Shown here piece after piece: positions 1 through 7,739 of a DNA stretch of 32,427 nt. The stretch comes from CAZTXD01 sp964617995 (GTDB taxonomy: Bacteria; Actinomycetota; Acidimicrobiia; Spongiisociales; ZC4RG35). The stretch covers positions 1-32,427 of the forward strand of contig CAZTXD010000026.1 in the NCBI GenBank assembly GCA_964617995.1, written 5' to 3'. Each line of letters begins with the position of its first letter. The stretch's first letter is position 1. The notes under the pieces are model-generated. The model did no database searches. It saw only the letters and a program-made list of their open reading frames with translations, and was not told the DNA's origin. A program made the translations under genes and the position numbers.

Positions 1-2
1 TG

Positions 3-512
3 GTCGGTCTCCGCAAGGGACAACGAGTCTGGGCGGCGGCCAACCCCGGGCCGCCGTCCTACGGCAAGGTGTCGGGACCACCGGGCTCCCTGGACTTCCT
101 GCCCAGGGAAGCCCGGCTACCGATGGAGGCGATGCTGTGGAGCCTCGAGTCGATCGAGGCGGTCTCAGCCAGCAAGACGACCCAATCGAATCCTGATCTG
201 ATCACCGGGATGGCAGCATCCGCCGGCTCCTACACCGGGCCGGTGCGGGTCATCAGAGGCGAGTGGGAGTTCGACAACCTCCAGGCCGGCGACGTGCTGG
301 TTTGCCCCATCACATCACCGGTGTGGTCGGTGCTGTTCCCCACCATCGGCGCCTTCGTCACCGACAGCGGGGGGATCCTCTCCCACCCGGCGATCATCGC
401 CCGCGAGTACCGGATCCCGGCTGTGGTGGCCACCGGAAACGCCACCGAACTACTCACCGACGGCCAGATCGTGACGGTGGACGGGTCGGCAGGAACGGTC
501 ACCGCACACTGA
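3..512 (+). CDS. PEP-utilising enzyme, mobile (phosphohistidine) domain, 5'-partial
   Basis: This is the C-terminal end of a larger protein; the frame is open to the left edge, so the true start lies outside the window. The last ~90 residues form the swivelling phosphohistidine domain of the PEP synthase / pyruvate phosphate dikinase / rifampicin phosphotransferase superfamily. The motif DSGGILSHPAIIAREYRIPA is visible; its SH histidine is the residue that carries phosphate between active sites in this family. The domain is followed by the usual GxxVTVDGSAGTV strand and a TGA stop. Which family member this is (PEP synthase, drug phosphotransferase or other) cannot be told, because the ATP-grasp and PEP-binding parts are missing. 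A decayed inverted copy of the same domain lies at 1270-1541. The next gene begins 12 bp downstream, so co-transcription is likely. Confidence 0.85.
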   Translation, partial: VGLRKGQRVWAAANPGPPSYGKVSGPPGSLDFLPREARLPMEAMLWSLESIEAVSASKTTQSNPDLITGMAASAGSYTGPVRVIRGEWEFDNLQAGDVLVCPITSPVWSVLFPTIGAFVTDSGGILSHPAIIAREYRIPAVVATGNATELLTDGQIVTVDGSAGTVTAH

Positions 513-524
513 AAGGAGACATCA

Positions 525-1262
525 ATGACAACAGTAAGCACCACGGCAACCACAGAGCCAAGGTGGTCGGCCGCAGGCACGAAGCGGGGAACCATGATCG
601 CAGCCGTCGCCGGGATTCTCTTCGCGGTCCTCTCCCTGGCCCGAGTGCCACTCACCGGCGAGACCGGGCTGCCCACGTGGGAGGCATCGACCGGAGAGGT
701 CGTCGAGTTCTTTCAGAGCCTCACCTTCGACACGGCGTTCCTCGTCGGGATGGGAATGGTCACGATCGGGTGGCTGCTGTTGCTGGTCTTCATCGCCAGG
801 TTCTCGTCGATCGTCGGCCAAGCGGACGGTGGGTCACTGTGGCTGGGGCGTCTCATCGTCAGCCTGGCAGTGGTCAATGTCGCCTTGACGTTCCCCGACC
901 TGATCGCCATATCCACCGGAGCCCGGCTGGCCGACACCGGCGGGGTGGGTACCGACTCGTTCCTGCTCTTGCACAGCGTCGCCAACGGGGTGATCTGGTT
1001 TGCTCTACTCACTGACGCTCTCTTGTGGGCGGCAATCGGAGTGGCCGTCCTCATCACGCATGCGTTCCCCAGATGGCTGGCGGTCGCATTCGTCGGAACC
1101 GCCCTGCTCGAGGTGGTCGCCTTCTTCGGCCCCGTCGAGCTCTGGTACGCCGTTGGCGGCTTGGTCTACCTGTGGACTCTGCTGCTCGCAGTGGTCATGC
1201 TGATTCGAGCTGATCGACACTCGCGGACCGGTTCCGATGCCCTTGCACCCCAAGGGGTATAG
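525..1262 (+). CDS. six-segment membrane protein, paralogue of the protein at 11035
   Basis: A 245-residue protein with about six hydrophobic segments (near residues 23-42, 72-93, 106-125, 147-170, 180-200 and 205-226), so it is probably an integral membrane protein. The ATG is preceded by AAGGAG at 6 nt, which fixes the start. It aligns along its whole length with the protein at 11035-11724. Shared blocks include the first helix (GILFAVLSLARVPLTGE against GVLWAVLSFARLPLTGE), the FFQ-L-FD-F-GMG-VTIGW stretch, and a late FPRWL block. I do not recognise a named family and assign no function. It directly follows the PEP-domain gene on the same strand with only a 12-bp gap. Confidence 0.8.
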   Translation: MTTVSTTATTEPRWSAAGTKRGTMIAAVAGILFAVLSLARVPLTGETGLPTWEASTGEVVEFFQSLTFDTAFLVGMGMVTIGWLLLLVFIARFSSIVGQADGGSLWLGRLIVSLAVVNVALTFPDLIAISTGARLADTGGVGTDSFLLLHSVANGVIWFALLTDALLWAAIGVAVLITHAFPRWLAVAFVGTALLEVVAFFGPVELWYAVGGLVYLWTLLLAVVMLIRADRHSRTGSDALAPQGV

Positions 1263-1269
1263 CGCAACG

Positions 1270-1541
1270 CTATGGGTCTCGAACCTGCACGGTTCCTGCG
1301 GCACCGCCCACGGTCACGATCTGGCCGTCTCATAGGCGGGAGGTGATGTCTCCCAGCGCGACGACAGCTGGTATCCGATGCTCGCGGGCAATGATCGCGG
1401 GGTGCGAAAGCATCCCACCGGTGTCGGCGAGGAGGTCAACCGTCTAGGGAACAGCACGGACCAGACGGTGGACGTGGTTGGGCGGGCGAGGACATCGCCG
1501 GCGCGGTCATCGCCAGGCGGGACTGTCCTGCTGCTGGCCAT
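1270..1541 (-). pseudogene. decayed inverted copy of the PEP-utilising mobile domain
   Basis: Read on the minus strand, this stretch encodes AGDVLARPTTSTVWSVLFP, then after a frameshift TGGMLSHPAIIAREHRIPA, then an in-frame TGA at 1330-1332, then DGQIVTVGGAAGTV, ending in TAG at 1270-1272. These blocks match, in the same order, the intact C-terminus encoded at 240-510 on the plus strand, including the catalytic SH. With one frameshift and one internal stop it cannot make a full domain. No N-terminal part of the enzyme is visible beyond 1541. It is a remnant of a duplicated or rearranged homologue lying tail-to-tail with the preceding membrane-protein gene. Confidence 0.8.
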
Positions 1542-1835
1542 CTCGCTTCCCTTCTACGTCCGCGACATCCGAGCGGTCGAGGTGCAGTTCCGACCGATCG
1601 AGGTGGCGGTGGCAACATTTCCGTCCTTCGGGTAGCCAGCGCTGGACTCGGACCCTGGGTGACCATCCTGGTCGCCGGGTTCGTCGTGCTCTGCATTGAT
1701 CTGATCCGGAAGGGCAACGTCGTCCTGGCCGCGCTCGCAATCTGGGGTCTCATCGTCTTCACGGTGACCTGGATCCTGGAGTCCGCCTTCCCGGTGCCAG
1801 TGTTCCTCGGCGCGGTACTGCTGATCCGGGGATAA
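1525..1835 (+). pseudogene. frameshifted membrane-protein remnant
   Basis: One frame reads VLLLAISLPFYVRDIRAVEV and on to a TAG at 1633-1635. A second frame, open from about 1600 to a TAA at 1833-1835, reads hydrophobic helices such as WVTILVAGFVVLCIDLI and LAALAIWGLIVFTVTWIL, ending FLGAVLLIRG. Read together they look like a small 3-4-helix membrane protein broken by a frameshift near 1615-1635. No good start codon with a ribosome site is visible for the second part. I do not recognise a family. An unannotated start (ATT or GTC) cannot be excluded, so pseudogene status is tentative. Confidence 0.4.
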
Positions 1836-1899
1836 CGGAACCGGGTAGTCCCCGGGTGACCCCGTCAGGTCCTCGAAGGACCGGGTGCCCAGAGGGCTC

Positions 1900-1928
1900 T
1901 TGACATCTGGGCAAGTCACCTGTATAAA
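1900..1928 (+). promoter_or_regulatory. sigma70-type promoter of the TetR gene
   Basis: A consensus TTGACA (1900-1905) and TATAAA (1923-1928) are separated by exactly 17 bp and lie about 40 bp upstream of the GTG start at 1967. The local A+T richness stands out sharply from the surrounding G+C-rich DNA. Confidence 0.8.
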
Positions 1929-1951
1929 TAAATAAGAACTCATTTATTTAT
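1924..1951. promoter_or_regulatory. probable TetR operator, perfect palindrome over the -10
   Basis: Perfect 10-bp inverted arms, ATAAATAAAT (1924-1933) and ATTTATTTAT (1942-1951), flank an 8-bp spacer. The left arm covers the -10 box and the right arm ends 15 bp before the start codon, so a bound dimer would block the promoter. The position and symmetry fit autorepression by the TetR protein encoded immediately downstream; the link to that protein is inference. Confidence 0.75.
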
Positions 1952-1966
1952 CTCAAAGGAAACACT

Positions 1967-2644
1967 GTGCCGAAGGTGTCGGAAGCTCATCTCGCGCTGC
2001 GCCGCCAGCAGATCCTGAACGCAGCCATCGCCTGCTTCGCCCGGAAGGGATTCCACCAGACGACCATGGCCGACATCGCCGCCGAGGCGGGAGTGAGCGA
2101 CACGCTCGCCTACCGCTATTTCAACGGTAAGGAGGAACTCGTCGAGGCGGCGGTGCGCCAGCACGGCGACGCCACCGCCGACGACCTGTTGGGCGTTCCC
2201 GATGGCGTCGAAGACTTCCGCACCCTGGTGGACCTGCTCATCGGCACCAACCTCCGCCGCTTCCAACAGCCCGAGGAGATCAAGGCCACCATGGGCATGT
2301 ACTTCCGGGCATGGGCCGAGGCACTACACGACCAAAAGACTCGCCAAGAGGTAGTCGACCGTTGGCGGCACCACTTCGACCTCGCCGAAGGCCTGGTGAC
2401 AAGAGCTCAGAAGGCCGAGCAGATCTCAGGTCGCTTCGACCCCCGAGCAGTGGCCTGGGTCATGCTCGCCACCCACTACGGCTTGAACCTCCTCGCGGTC
2501 CTCGACTCCGAGATCGACTTGGAGAAGTCCAAAGACGTGATGCTGGCCATGGTCTTCGGCGGACTCACACCAGACACGGCCACGCCACCGGCAGCACGAA
2601 CGTCGGGGAGGAAGGTGGCCTCGGACAAGGAAGGTGAATCATGA
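1967..2644 (+). CDS. TetR/AcrR-family transcriptional regulator
   Basis: A 225-residue protein, a normal size for TetR repressors. Residues ~12-58 are the DNA-binding domain, with the ILNAAIACFARKGFHQTTM helix, IAAEAGVS and the typical LAYRYFNGKEEL recognition-helix end. The remainder is an all-helical ligand/dimer domain with no recognisable specificity. The start is GTG with AAAGGA about 6 nt upstream, downstream of a strong promoter and a palindrome over the -10. The stop overlaps the start of the next gene (ATGA), so the regulator is probably translationally coupled to the membrane protein and, beyond it, the F420-type reductase. It likely represses this operon including itself, in response to an unknown small molecule. 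Confidence 0.92.
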   Translation: MPKVSEAHLALRRQQILNAAIACFARKGFHQTTMADIAAEAGVSDTLAYRYFNGKEELVEAAVRQHGDATADDLLGVPDGVEDFRTLVDLLIGTNLRRFQQPEEIKATMGMYFRAWAEALHDQKTRQEVVDRWRHHFDLAEGLVTRAQKAEQISGRFDPRAVAWVMLATHYGLNLLAVLDSEIDLEKSKDVMLAMVFGGLTPDTATPPAARTSGRKVASDKEGES

Positions 2645-3114
2645 CCAGACCCCTCAAAGTGGCGATGGCCACCTACGGTGCGATTGGAGTCCTGTACGGA
2701 CTCAGCTATCTAGTTATCCCCGAGCAGTTGTCCACACTGCAAGGCGCAGAAGACGTTTCTGACTTCCTGATCGCCATCGAGATGGCATTGGGCGCCAGCG
2801 TTCTCGCAGTGGGGACCTTCGTGGTCATCGCGGCCCGGGATCCGATAAGACATATCCTTTGGGTGCAGTTCGCAATCGTCTTCGCATTGCTGTTCCTGTC
2901 CACTGCGGTGTACTCAGGGTTAGCCCTCTTCACCGAGTTCAGCCAGGCACTGGTCGGTGTCATCCTCCACGGGGTCTTCGCCGCGCTGCTCCTCTTCCTC
3001 TATCCCCGGCGCACGCAACGAAGCCGCGAGAACAGCGCCTCTCAGGATGAGGCCCATACAGGACCACAGCGTGCAGAGGGCGTCACCGGTACACGTCCCT
3101 CTGCTCTGCCATGA
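2641..3114 (+). CDS. small four-helix membrane protein in the TetR operon
   Basis: A 157-residue protein with four hydrophobic segments (about residues 8-28, 43-66, 74-97 and 101-120) and a hydrophilic, Arg/Ser-rich tail. The start overlaps the TetR stop as ATGA, indicating translational coupling. The next gene follows with a good AGGAGG site inside the 10-bp gap. No catalytic motif is visible and I do not recognise the family; DoxX-like or DUF-type small membrane proteins have this general shape. Being locked between a TetR regulator and a nitroreductase-type protein suggests a role in the same stress or detoxification response, which is inference only. Confidence 0.8.
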   Translation: MTRPLKVAMATYGAIGVLYGLSYLVIPEQLSTLQGAEDVSDFLIAIEMALGASVLAVGTFVVIAARDPIRHILWVQFAIVFALLFLSTAVYSGLALFTEFSQALVGVILHGVFAALLLFLYPRRTQRSRENSASQDEAHTGPQRAEGVTGTRPSALP

Positions 3115-3124
3115 GGAGGACGCC

Positions 3125-3613
3125 ATGACTGAGCAACAGCATGCGGTTCCCGGCAGATTCATGCGGGGAATGCAATGGTTCATGCCCCGATTCACGCCGG
3201 TCCACACCTGGCTCTACCGAAAGCTCAACGGAGGACTGGGCACGGACAAGATGACCCTAGGAGCACCGGTGCTGGTGCTCACCACCAGGGGCAGACACAC
3301 CGGCGAGCCGAGATCGGTGCCGATCGGGCATATGAGAGTCAACGGGGAGATCGTCGTGGCCGGCACCAACGGTGGGCTCGAGCCAACACCTGCATGGGTG
3401 CTCAACCTCCGGGCCGATCCTCGCTGCACCATCCAGGTTCGCGATCAGATGTTCGAGGTCGGCGCCGAGTTCCTCGAAGGAGAGGAGTGGGAGGGCCACT
3501 GGTCCCAGCTGGCGAAGGCCTATCCCACCTACAACATGGCAAGGAGCTGGGTCACGCGTCACATCCCACTGATCCGCCTGAGACCGCTCGACGCAGAAGG
3601 GACGAAGGAGTGA
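3125..3613 (+). CDS. deazaflavin (F420)-dependent nitroreductase-family protein
   Basis: A 162-residue protein of the Ddn/FDOR-A split-beta-barrel group, about the usual length. The family signature is clear at residues ~49-67: VLVLTTRGRHTGEPRSVPI, followed by AGTNGGLEPTPAWVLNLRAD, where known members bind F420 phosphate and deazaflavin. Members use reduced F420 to reduce nitro compounds, quinones or other electrophiles near the membrane. The start at ATG 3125 is set by AGGAGGA at 3114-3120; the frame continues upstream without a better start. It is the third gene of the TetR operon. F420 dependence would agree with an actinobacterial host; substrate unknown. Confidence 0.9.
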   Translation: MTEQQHAVPGRFMRGMQWFMPRFTPVHTWLYRKLNGGLGTDKMTLGAPVLVLTTRGRHTGEPRSVPIGHMRVNGEIVVAGTNGGLEPTPAWVLNLRADPRCTIQVRDQMFEVGAEFLEGEEWEGHWSQLAKAYPTYNMARSWVTRHIPLIRLRPLDAEGTKE

Positions 3614-3695
3614 CTCGGATCAGGTTTCCTGAGCCATCTGGCTATCCACGTTTCGCCTCGATCCCGACGCAGGAAGCCGAGTCAGGAGGGAGTTC

Positions 3696-4586
3696 ATGAC
3701 CGAACAGGCCGCCGGTCGCGGTGGCGGTATCGCCGCTCTGGTCGTGGGCGTGATCGCATTCCTCGTGGCGGCGATGTCGCTTTTCATCCTGTTCGTACCT
3801 GTGGACGCCTCGGATTTCGAGACCGCCACAGGTGTGGGGTGGGAAGCGTTCTCTTCTGCCAATCCCGAGGCCGCCGACTACCTGACCCGTGAGGCCCGGC
3901 TTCTCGCCGTGGGGTTCGTCGGGTTCTCGCTGCTGGTGGGAGTCCAGGCACTGGGACCGTTGCGCCGGGGAGACCCGTGGGCCGGGCGGGCCCTGTGGGT
4001 GTTCCCGGTCACATTGATGGGTGTGGCGGTGGTGTTTCTCTCAAGCGGCGGCGGGCCGCTAGGCGGCACCTACCTCGTGGCCGGCCTTGTCACCGCCGTC
4101 GCCCTTGCCGCAGTTCGACGGGAACGTGACCGTGGGGACCCGATAGACGAGGGGCGCATGCATGCCGGAGTGACTCGTCTGTTCTCGATCACCGGAGCCC
4201 TCGGTCTGTTCTTGTTCCTGCCCACTGCGGTGTTCACGGCCATCGTGGGCATCCGACCCGACGAGTACGTAGGAATCGACCTTGGAGGAGGGTTCATCCA
4301 AGACAACTTCGACGATCCTGCCTACATCCTCTTTGCCGCACTCTTCGGGCTCATCGGCGGCTTCGAGCTGGTGGCGGCACGATGGATGAAGCGGAATCAA
4401 CGGCGAGGAACCGTGCTCGCCTGGGCCCTGTTGGCACCGGGTACGGCATTGAGCGTCGGATTCATGCTCCCGATCTGGCTGGTCCTCAACCCCACAAAAG
4501 CGATCCTCCTCCTGGCGGATTCGAGGAGCAAGCCCGACGTTCCGCGAACGCCCGAGAGAAGCGCCATCGCCGACCGGAAACAGTGA
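3696..4586 (+). CDS. multi-pass membrane protein, paralogue of the protein at 7277
   Basis: A 296-residue integral membrane protein with roughly eight hydrophobic segments and a charged C-terminal tail. The ATG has a strong AGGAGGGAG site 3-11 nt upstream. The first ~145 residues align closely with the shorter protein at 7277-7723. Shared blocks include VPVDASDFETATGVGWEAFS against VPVSDTDFEVTTGVGWDSFS, then SANPE-A-YL-REAR-LAVG and a WVFPVTL / WLFPLTL segment. The second half (from FSITGALGLFLFLPTAV) has no partner in this window. I do not recognise the family. It lies 82 bp after the F420-type reductase on the same strand and may belong to the same transcript. Confidence 0.82.
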   Translation: MTEQAAGRGGGIAALVVGVIAFLVAAMSLFILFVPVDASDFETATGVGWEAFSSANPEAADYLTREARLLAVGFVGFSLLVGVQALGPLRRGDPWAGRALWVFPVTLMGVAVVFLSSGGGPLGGTYLVAGLVTAVALAAVRRERDRGDPIDEGRMHAGVTRLFSITGALGLFLFLPTAVFTAIVGIRPDEYVGIDLGGGFIQDNFDDPAYILFAALFGLIGGFELVAARWMKRNQRRGTVLAWALLAPGTALSVGFMLPIWLVLNPTKAILLLADSRSKPDVPRTPERSAIADRKQ

Positions 4587-4783
4587 TCGGTCGAGAGTCG
4601 CGGGATGGGTTGGGGGATCCTGATTACCGTCGCTCGGAAGAACAGCTCGGGAACTTGAGATCCCCAACTTTCAGCACCGGTCGGTGCACTCGCCTCACTG
4701 GTCGACCTGAAGCCAGCCTGAGCCCAACGACCCAGCACAGGCTGACACTGGGGGGTGCACGTTGACATCCGTTCCGAATCAGC

Positions 4784-5260
4784 TTGATATTGACTATCGC
4801 CGAGGCAGGCTCTGCTCGGGCGCAGCTCCAGGCGCACATGCTTCGGGTGGGATCACATCTCGAAGCGGCCCGAGGCCCGGCTCGAAGCCTGCGAGGCCCT
4901 TCCCGAGGGGGACGCTCACGAGCTGCTGGTCGGCTGTCACAAAGGCTTCCGCGTGATCTGGGAGCGAGCCAGTACGCCGACCGGACCGCCCGCCTCCTCC
5001 TCTCCCTAGGCGAACGGGCCCCGGCCTCCAAAATACGGGCCACGGGACAGCTGACACGCTGGCAGATCGAAGTGGCACGCCTCGTCGCCGAAGGACTCAG
5101 CAACGCCGATATCGCTGACCGTCTTTACATCAGCCTCCGCACCGTGACCACCCATCTGGACCACATCTACATCCAGCTCCGCTTCAACTCGCGGACTCTT
5201 CTCACCAGGTACGTGGTGGAGGACGGGCTGGCCGACTACGACATCATTGCCGATGGATAG
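4784..5260 (+). pseudogene. broken LuxR-type regulator, C-terminal HTH retained
   Basis: The end is a clear LuxR/GerE DNA-binding domain: LTRWQIEVARLVAEGLSNAD, IADRLYISLRTVTTHLDHIY, then TRYVVEDGLADYD. The helical region before it is spread over two frames. One frame gives AQLQAHMLRVGSHLEAAR and later QYADRTARLLLSLGER; a neighbouring frame gives RLEACEALPEGDAHELLVGC. The pieces look like the helical repeat region of a large LuxR regulator with at least two frameshifts. No effector or ATPase domain is present upstream (4587-4783 shows nothing coding). A short HTH-only protein might still be made, but the locus reads as a remnant. Confidence 0.6.
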
Positions 5261-5278
5261 ATGGCTTTCCTTGAAAGG

Positions 5279-5878
5279 TCAGCCTGGGATGGGTTGATTC
5301 ATGTCGACATACCCGCGGAGCAGGGCGGTGAGCTGGGTTCGGACTTCGGCCTCGGTGCTGTTTGGATCGAGTGATAACGCCATGAGGGTGCGGCGGATCG
5401 CTACGGCCAATTCGAGGAGCGAATCTCGGTCGAGGTCGGTTGCCACCGTGGCCAGGACCGCGACCAGCCCGTCGGCGTCCTGACGCAGGACCTCTGAAAG
5501 CTGGGACCTCATCTCGGAGATCCCCAGCTCCATGGCGGCGGTGACGGCAGGCTGGATCAGTCGGAACAGGTACATGGTCCTTTCGACGTACGCGGATACA
5601 ACCGCGTCGGCACTCTTCTCTGCAGCTTCCTCCATATCCCGATGAAACGTGGCGCAGGCGAGGCTCAACGCTTCGGGGTTGAGGCCATGAAGTATCAGGC
5701 TGCGTTTGCTGTCGAAGTAGTGGTAGATCCCGCCGACGCTGATGTGGGCAAGCTCCGCCAAGGTGTCCATCCGAGCCCGTGGTCCGTCGTGGCGGATCGC
5801 GGGGAGTGCGGCCGCATAGATGCGGAGACGCTCCTCTGCGGGATCGTTTCTGGGACGGCCGGGTTTTTCGAACGACAC
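5279..5878 (-). CDS. TetR/AcrR-family transcriptional regulator
   Basis: A 199-residue protein with an N-terminal HTH (residues ~15-62) ending in the typical VGGIYHYFDSKRSLILHGL. The rest is helical and ligand-binding, with no visible specificity. The helix-turn-helix is slightly unusual in starting IYAAALPAIRHDGPRARM rather than a standard AAxxLFxxxGY. The start is a GTG with GAGGAT a few bases upstream. It is divergent from the SnoaL-like/cupin pair at 5996-7107, the usual layout for a TetR repressor and its target operon. The 117-bp divergent spacer contains a short palindrome at 5908-5921 that may be the operator. Confidence 0.88.
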   Translation of the reverse strand: MSFEKPGRPRNDPAEERLRIYAAALPAIRHDGPRARMDTLAELAHISVGGIYHYFDSKRSLILHGLNPEALSLACATFHRDMEEAAEKSADAVVSAYVERTMYLFRLIQPAVTAAMELGISEMRSQLSEVLRQDADGLVAVLATVATDLDRDSLLELAVAIRRTLMALSLDPNSTEAEVRTQLTALLRGYVDMNQPIPG

Positions 5879-5907
5879 GATCCGATCCTCGATAAACCGC
5901 TGCTGCT

Positions 5908-5921
5908 CTAGCCAGCGCTAG
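5908..5921. promoter_or_regulatory. candidate operator between TetR gene and SnoaL/cupin operon
   Basis: CTAGC and GCTAG arms around a 4-bp spacer lie in the divergent spacer, 30 bp upstream of the TetR start. The arms are short, so this could be chance. Confidence 0.3.
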
Positions 5922-5995
5922 GACTCACGGGTAATGGTAGTGACAGGTCTTCCCGCCAGGAGGGCCGGCTTGTTCGATGAGGCGAGGTGTTACTG

Positions 5996-6532
5996 ATGGC
6001 AGAGGTATCCACTGATCAACCCGTGGACGAATGGTTCCTGGCCGACTTCTTCACTCGCTGGGAGCGGGCGTGGAGTTCGGGCGACCCCAGCGCGGTGGCT
6101 GGGCTTCTCGCCGAGGATGTGATCTTTCACAGCTCCGACGTGCCAGAAACACTGCACGGACGTTCTCAGGCCCGGGGGTATCTTGACATGCTGTTCCGGG
6201 CCTTCCCGGATCAGCGTCTCGAGGTGCTCGAGTACTACCGGACTGCTGACGGTCTGGGTGCGGCAGACCGAGTCCACTGGGGTGGGACCATGCTGGGTCC
6301 GTTCGACCCGCCCGGGTACACCCCGACGGGGCGCTGGGTGGGGATGACCGCGTTCGGGGGCTTCCGGTTCCGGGACGGGAAGGTTTCGTGGTTCCAGGCG
6401 ATCTTCGACATGCTCGACATCGGCCGTCAGATCGGGGCCGTACCGCCCGAGGGTTCGGTGGCGGACCGGATGGGGTTGCGGATGCAACAGAGGTTCGCCA
6501 AGCGGTCGCGGAGGGAACGGAGGAACGACTGA
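5996..6532 (+). CDS. SnoaL-like / NTF2-fold ester-cyclase-type protein
   Basis: A 178-residue protein with the NTF2-like cone fold seen in SnoaL-type cyclases and related orphan enzymes. It has an N-terminal helix pair (FFTRWERAWSSGDPSAVAGL), the LLAEDVIFHSSD strand, LHGRSQARGYLDMLFRAFPD typical of ester cyclases, and a final FRFRDGKVSWFQAIFDMLDI strand. In SnoaL polyketide cyclases a His/Asp pair does chemistry; here the exact substrate is unknown. I chose ATG 5996 because GCGAGG sits 8 nt upstream; a GTG at 5987 would add three residues but overlaps that site. The stop overlaps the cupin start (TGATG), so the two are translationally coupled under the divergent TetR gene. Confidence 0.82.
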   Translation: MAEVSTDQPVDEWFLADFFTRWERAWSSGDPSAVAGLLAEDVIFHSSDVPETLHGRSQARGYLDMLFRAFPDQRLEVLEYYRTADGLGAADRVHWGGTMLGPFDPPGYTPTGRWVGMTAFGGFRFRDGKVSWFQAIFDMLDIGRQIGAVPPEGSVADRMGLRMQQRFAKRSRRERRND

Positions 6533-7107
6533 TGTCTGGAATAGTCGATCGTCGCGGAGGCCGGTGGCCGCAGGTTGGGGACGTGATCCAAGACCCCGTC
6601 CACGGCGAGACGATGCGGTTCCTCCATGTGGGGGACAAGAAGGATCAGGCTCTCCGCGTAGAGATGACCATCGCGCCACAGGCGTCGGGTCCGCCGGCTC
6701 ACATCCACCCGATGTCGACGGAGACATTCGAGGTCTGGAGTGGCGCTATCAGACTCAAGGCGGGACGGGACGACAGAGTGGTGTCGGCGGGGGACACCGT
6801 GACCGTGCAACCAGGCAGATCCCACGGCTTCTACAACCACACGGACGAGAGCGCGGTTGTGATCACCGAGTGGCAGCCCGGACTGGGAATGGCCGGCTTT
6901 CTCGACGAGTGGTTTGAGCTGGCGCGGAGCGGAAAGCTGAATAGCAAGGGAATGGCCACTCCTTTGCAGACGGCGGTCCTCTTCGACGCTTACCTGGACT
7001 CGATCGCGCTCCCTGCGCTCCCGCTTGGACTGCAACGGAACCTGTTTCATGGTCTCGCCCGGCTGGGGAGACGACGCGGCTACGACGCAGGAAGACTGCC
7101 ACGGTGA
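6532..7107 (+). CDS. cupin-domain protein
   Basis: A 191-residue protein with a conserved single-domain cupin barrel at residues ~40-115. Motif 1 is GPPAHIHPMSTETFEVWSG, giving probable metal ligands His57, His59 and Glu64 or Glu67. Motif 2 is PGRSHGFYNH, giving His98. Such cupins are metal-dependent dioxygenases, isomerases or binding proteins; the substrate cannot be read from the motifs. The C-terminal ~70 residues are helical. The start overlaps the stop of the SnoaL-like gene, with GGAGG 8-12 nt upstream. Pairing of a SnoaL-like protein with a cupin under TetR control suggests modification or breakdown of an aromatic or polyketide-like compound, which is inference. Confidence 0.85.
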   Translation: MSGIVDRRGGRWPQVGDVIQDPVHGETMRFLHVGDKKDQALRVEMTIAPQASGPPAHIHPMSTETFEVWSGAIRLKAGRDDRVVSAGDTVTVQPGRSHGFYNHTDESAVVITEWQPGLGMAGFLDEWFELARSGKLNSKGMATPLQTAVLFDAYLDSIALPALPLGLQRNLFHGLARLGRRRGYDAGRLPR

Positions 7108-7214
7108 GGCTGGGACACCTCATTATCCACCTCCAATACGTCCAGATCCGGGCTCAACTCACGGGCCCTCCTCACCATGTACGTCCCGGAGAAGGCCTTT
7201 GCCGGTTACCAAAT

Positions 7215-7232
7215 ACCTGCGAATACGTAGGT
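7215..7232. promoter_or_regulatory. imperfect palindrome upstream of the membrane gene at 7277
   Basis: An 18-bp element with ACCT/AGGT ends, inner CG/CG pairs and a central AT is symmetric except at two pairs of positions. It lies 45 bp upstream of the ATG at 7277, where an operator could sit. No protein can be assigned. Confidence 0.25.
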
Positions 7233-7276
7233 CGACCGATGCCGAGCGGGGCCAACCCACGTCAGGGTGGTTGACC

Positions 7277-7723
7277 ATGACGACTAGACCGACACGCCGA
7301 CGCCGTGTGGGGGCCACCGTCATCTTGGTCATGGCGTTGCTGCTGGCGGCGACCACGGTCTTTATCCTGGTCGTCCCGGTCTCGGACACCGACTTCGAGG
7401 TCACCACGGGAGTGGGATGGGACTCGTTCTCGTCTGCGAATCCAGAGGTCGCCGCCTACTTGATGCGCGAAGCCCGCATCCTCGCCGTCGGCTATCTGGG
7501 TTTGACCCTGCTGGTGGCGGCAAAAGCGTGGCAGCTTATGCGACGAGACGAGGCCTGGCCGAACAAGGCGTTGTGGCTGTTCCCCCTGACCTTGTGGGGA
7601 GCAGTTCTGGTCTTCTTCACCGGTGGAGGCGCCGGTCTCGGTTTCATGTATCTGGCTGCTGGACTGATCGTTGCTCTTGGTCTAGTCGTCGGGAGCACCG
7701 GTGCGTCGGGAGCTTCGCGGTGA
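7277..7723 (+). CDS. four-helix membrane protein, short paralogue of the protein at 3696
   Basis: A 148-residue membrane protein with four hydrophobic segments (about residues 12-35, 68-85, 98-116 and 121-140). It matches the N-terminal half of the 3696-4586 protein, including FETATGVGWEAFSSANPE-type and REARILAVG blocks, but lacks that protein's second half. The open frame runs far upstream; I chose ATG 7277 because the paralogue starts at the same point relative to the first helix. No strong ribosome site is visible before it. A broken copy of another local membrane family begins 17 bp downstream. Family and function not recognised. Confidence 0.72.
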   Translation: MTTRPTRRRRVGATVILVMALLLAATTVFILVVPVSDTDFEVTTGVGWDSFSSANPEVAAYLMREARILAVGYLGLTLLVAAKAWQLMRRDEAWPNKALWLFPLTLWGAVLVFFTGGGAGLGFMYLAAGLIVALGLVVGSTGASGASR

Positions 7724-7739
7724 CTACCGACTCCCAGCT

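Noticed and set aside
263..1015. 250-codon plus-strand open frame with Arg/Gly/Pro-rich product
   Set aside because: Out of frame with two well-supported genes it overlaps; low-complexity composition typical of a shadow frame.
4762..4790. TTGACA followed by a TGATAT-like -10 upstream of the LuxR remnant
   Set aside because: The -10 is poor and the downstream gene is broken; it may be an old promoter but cannot be supported.
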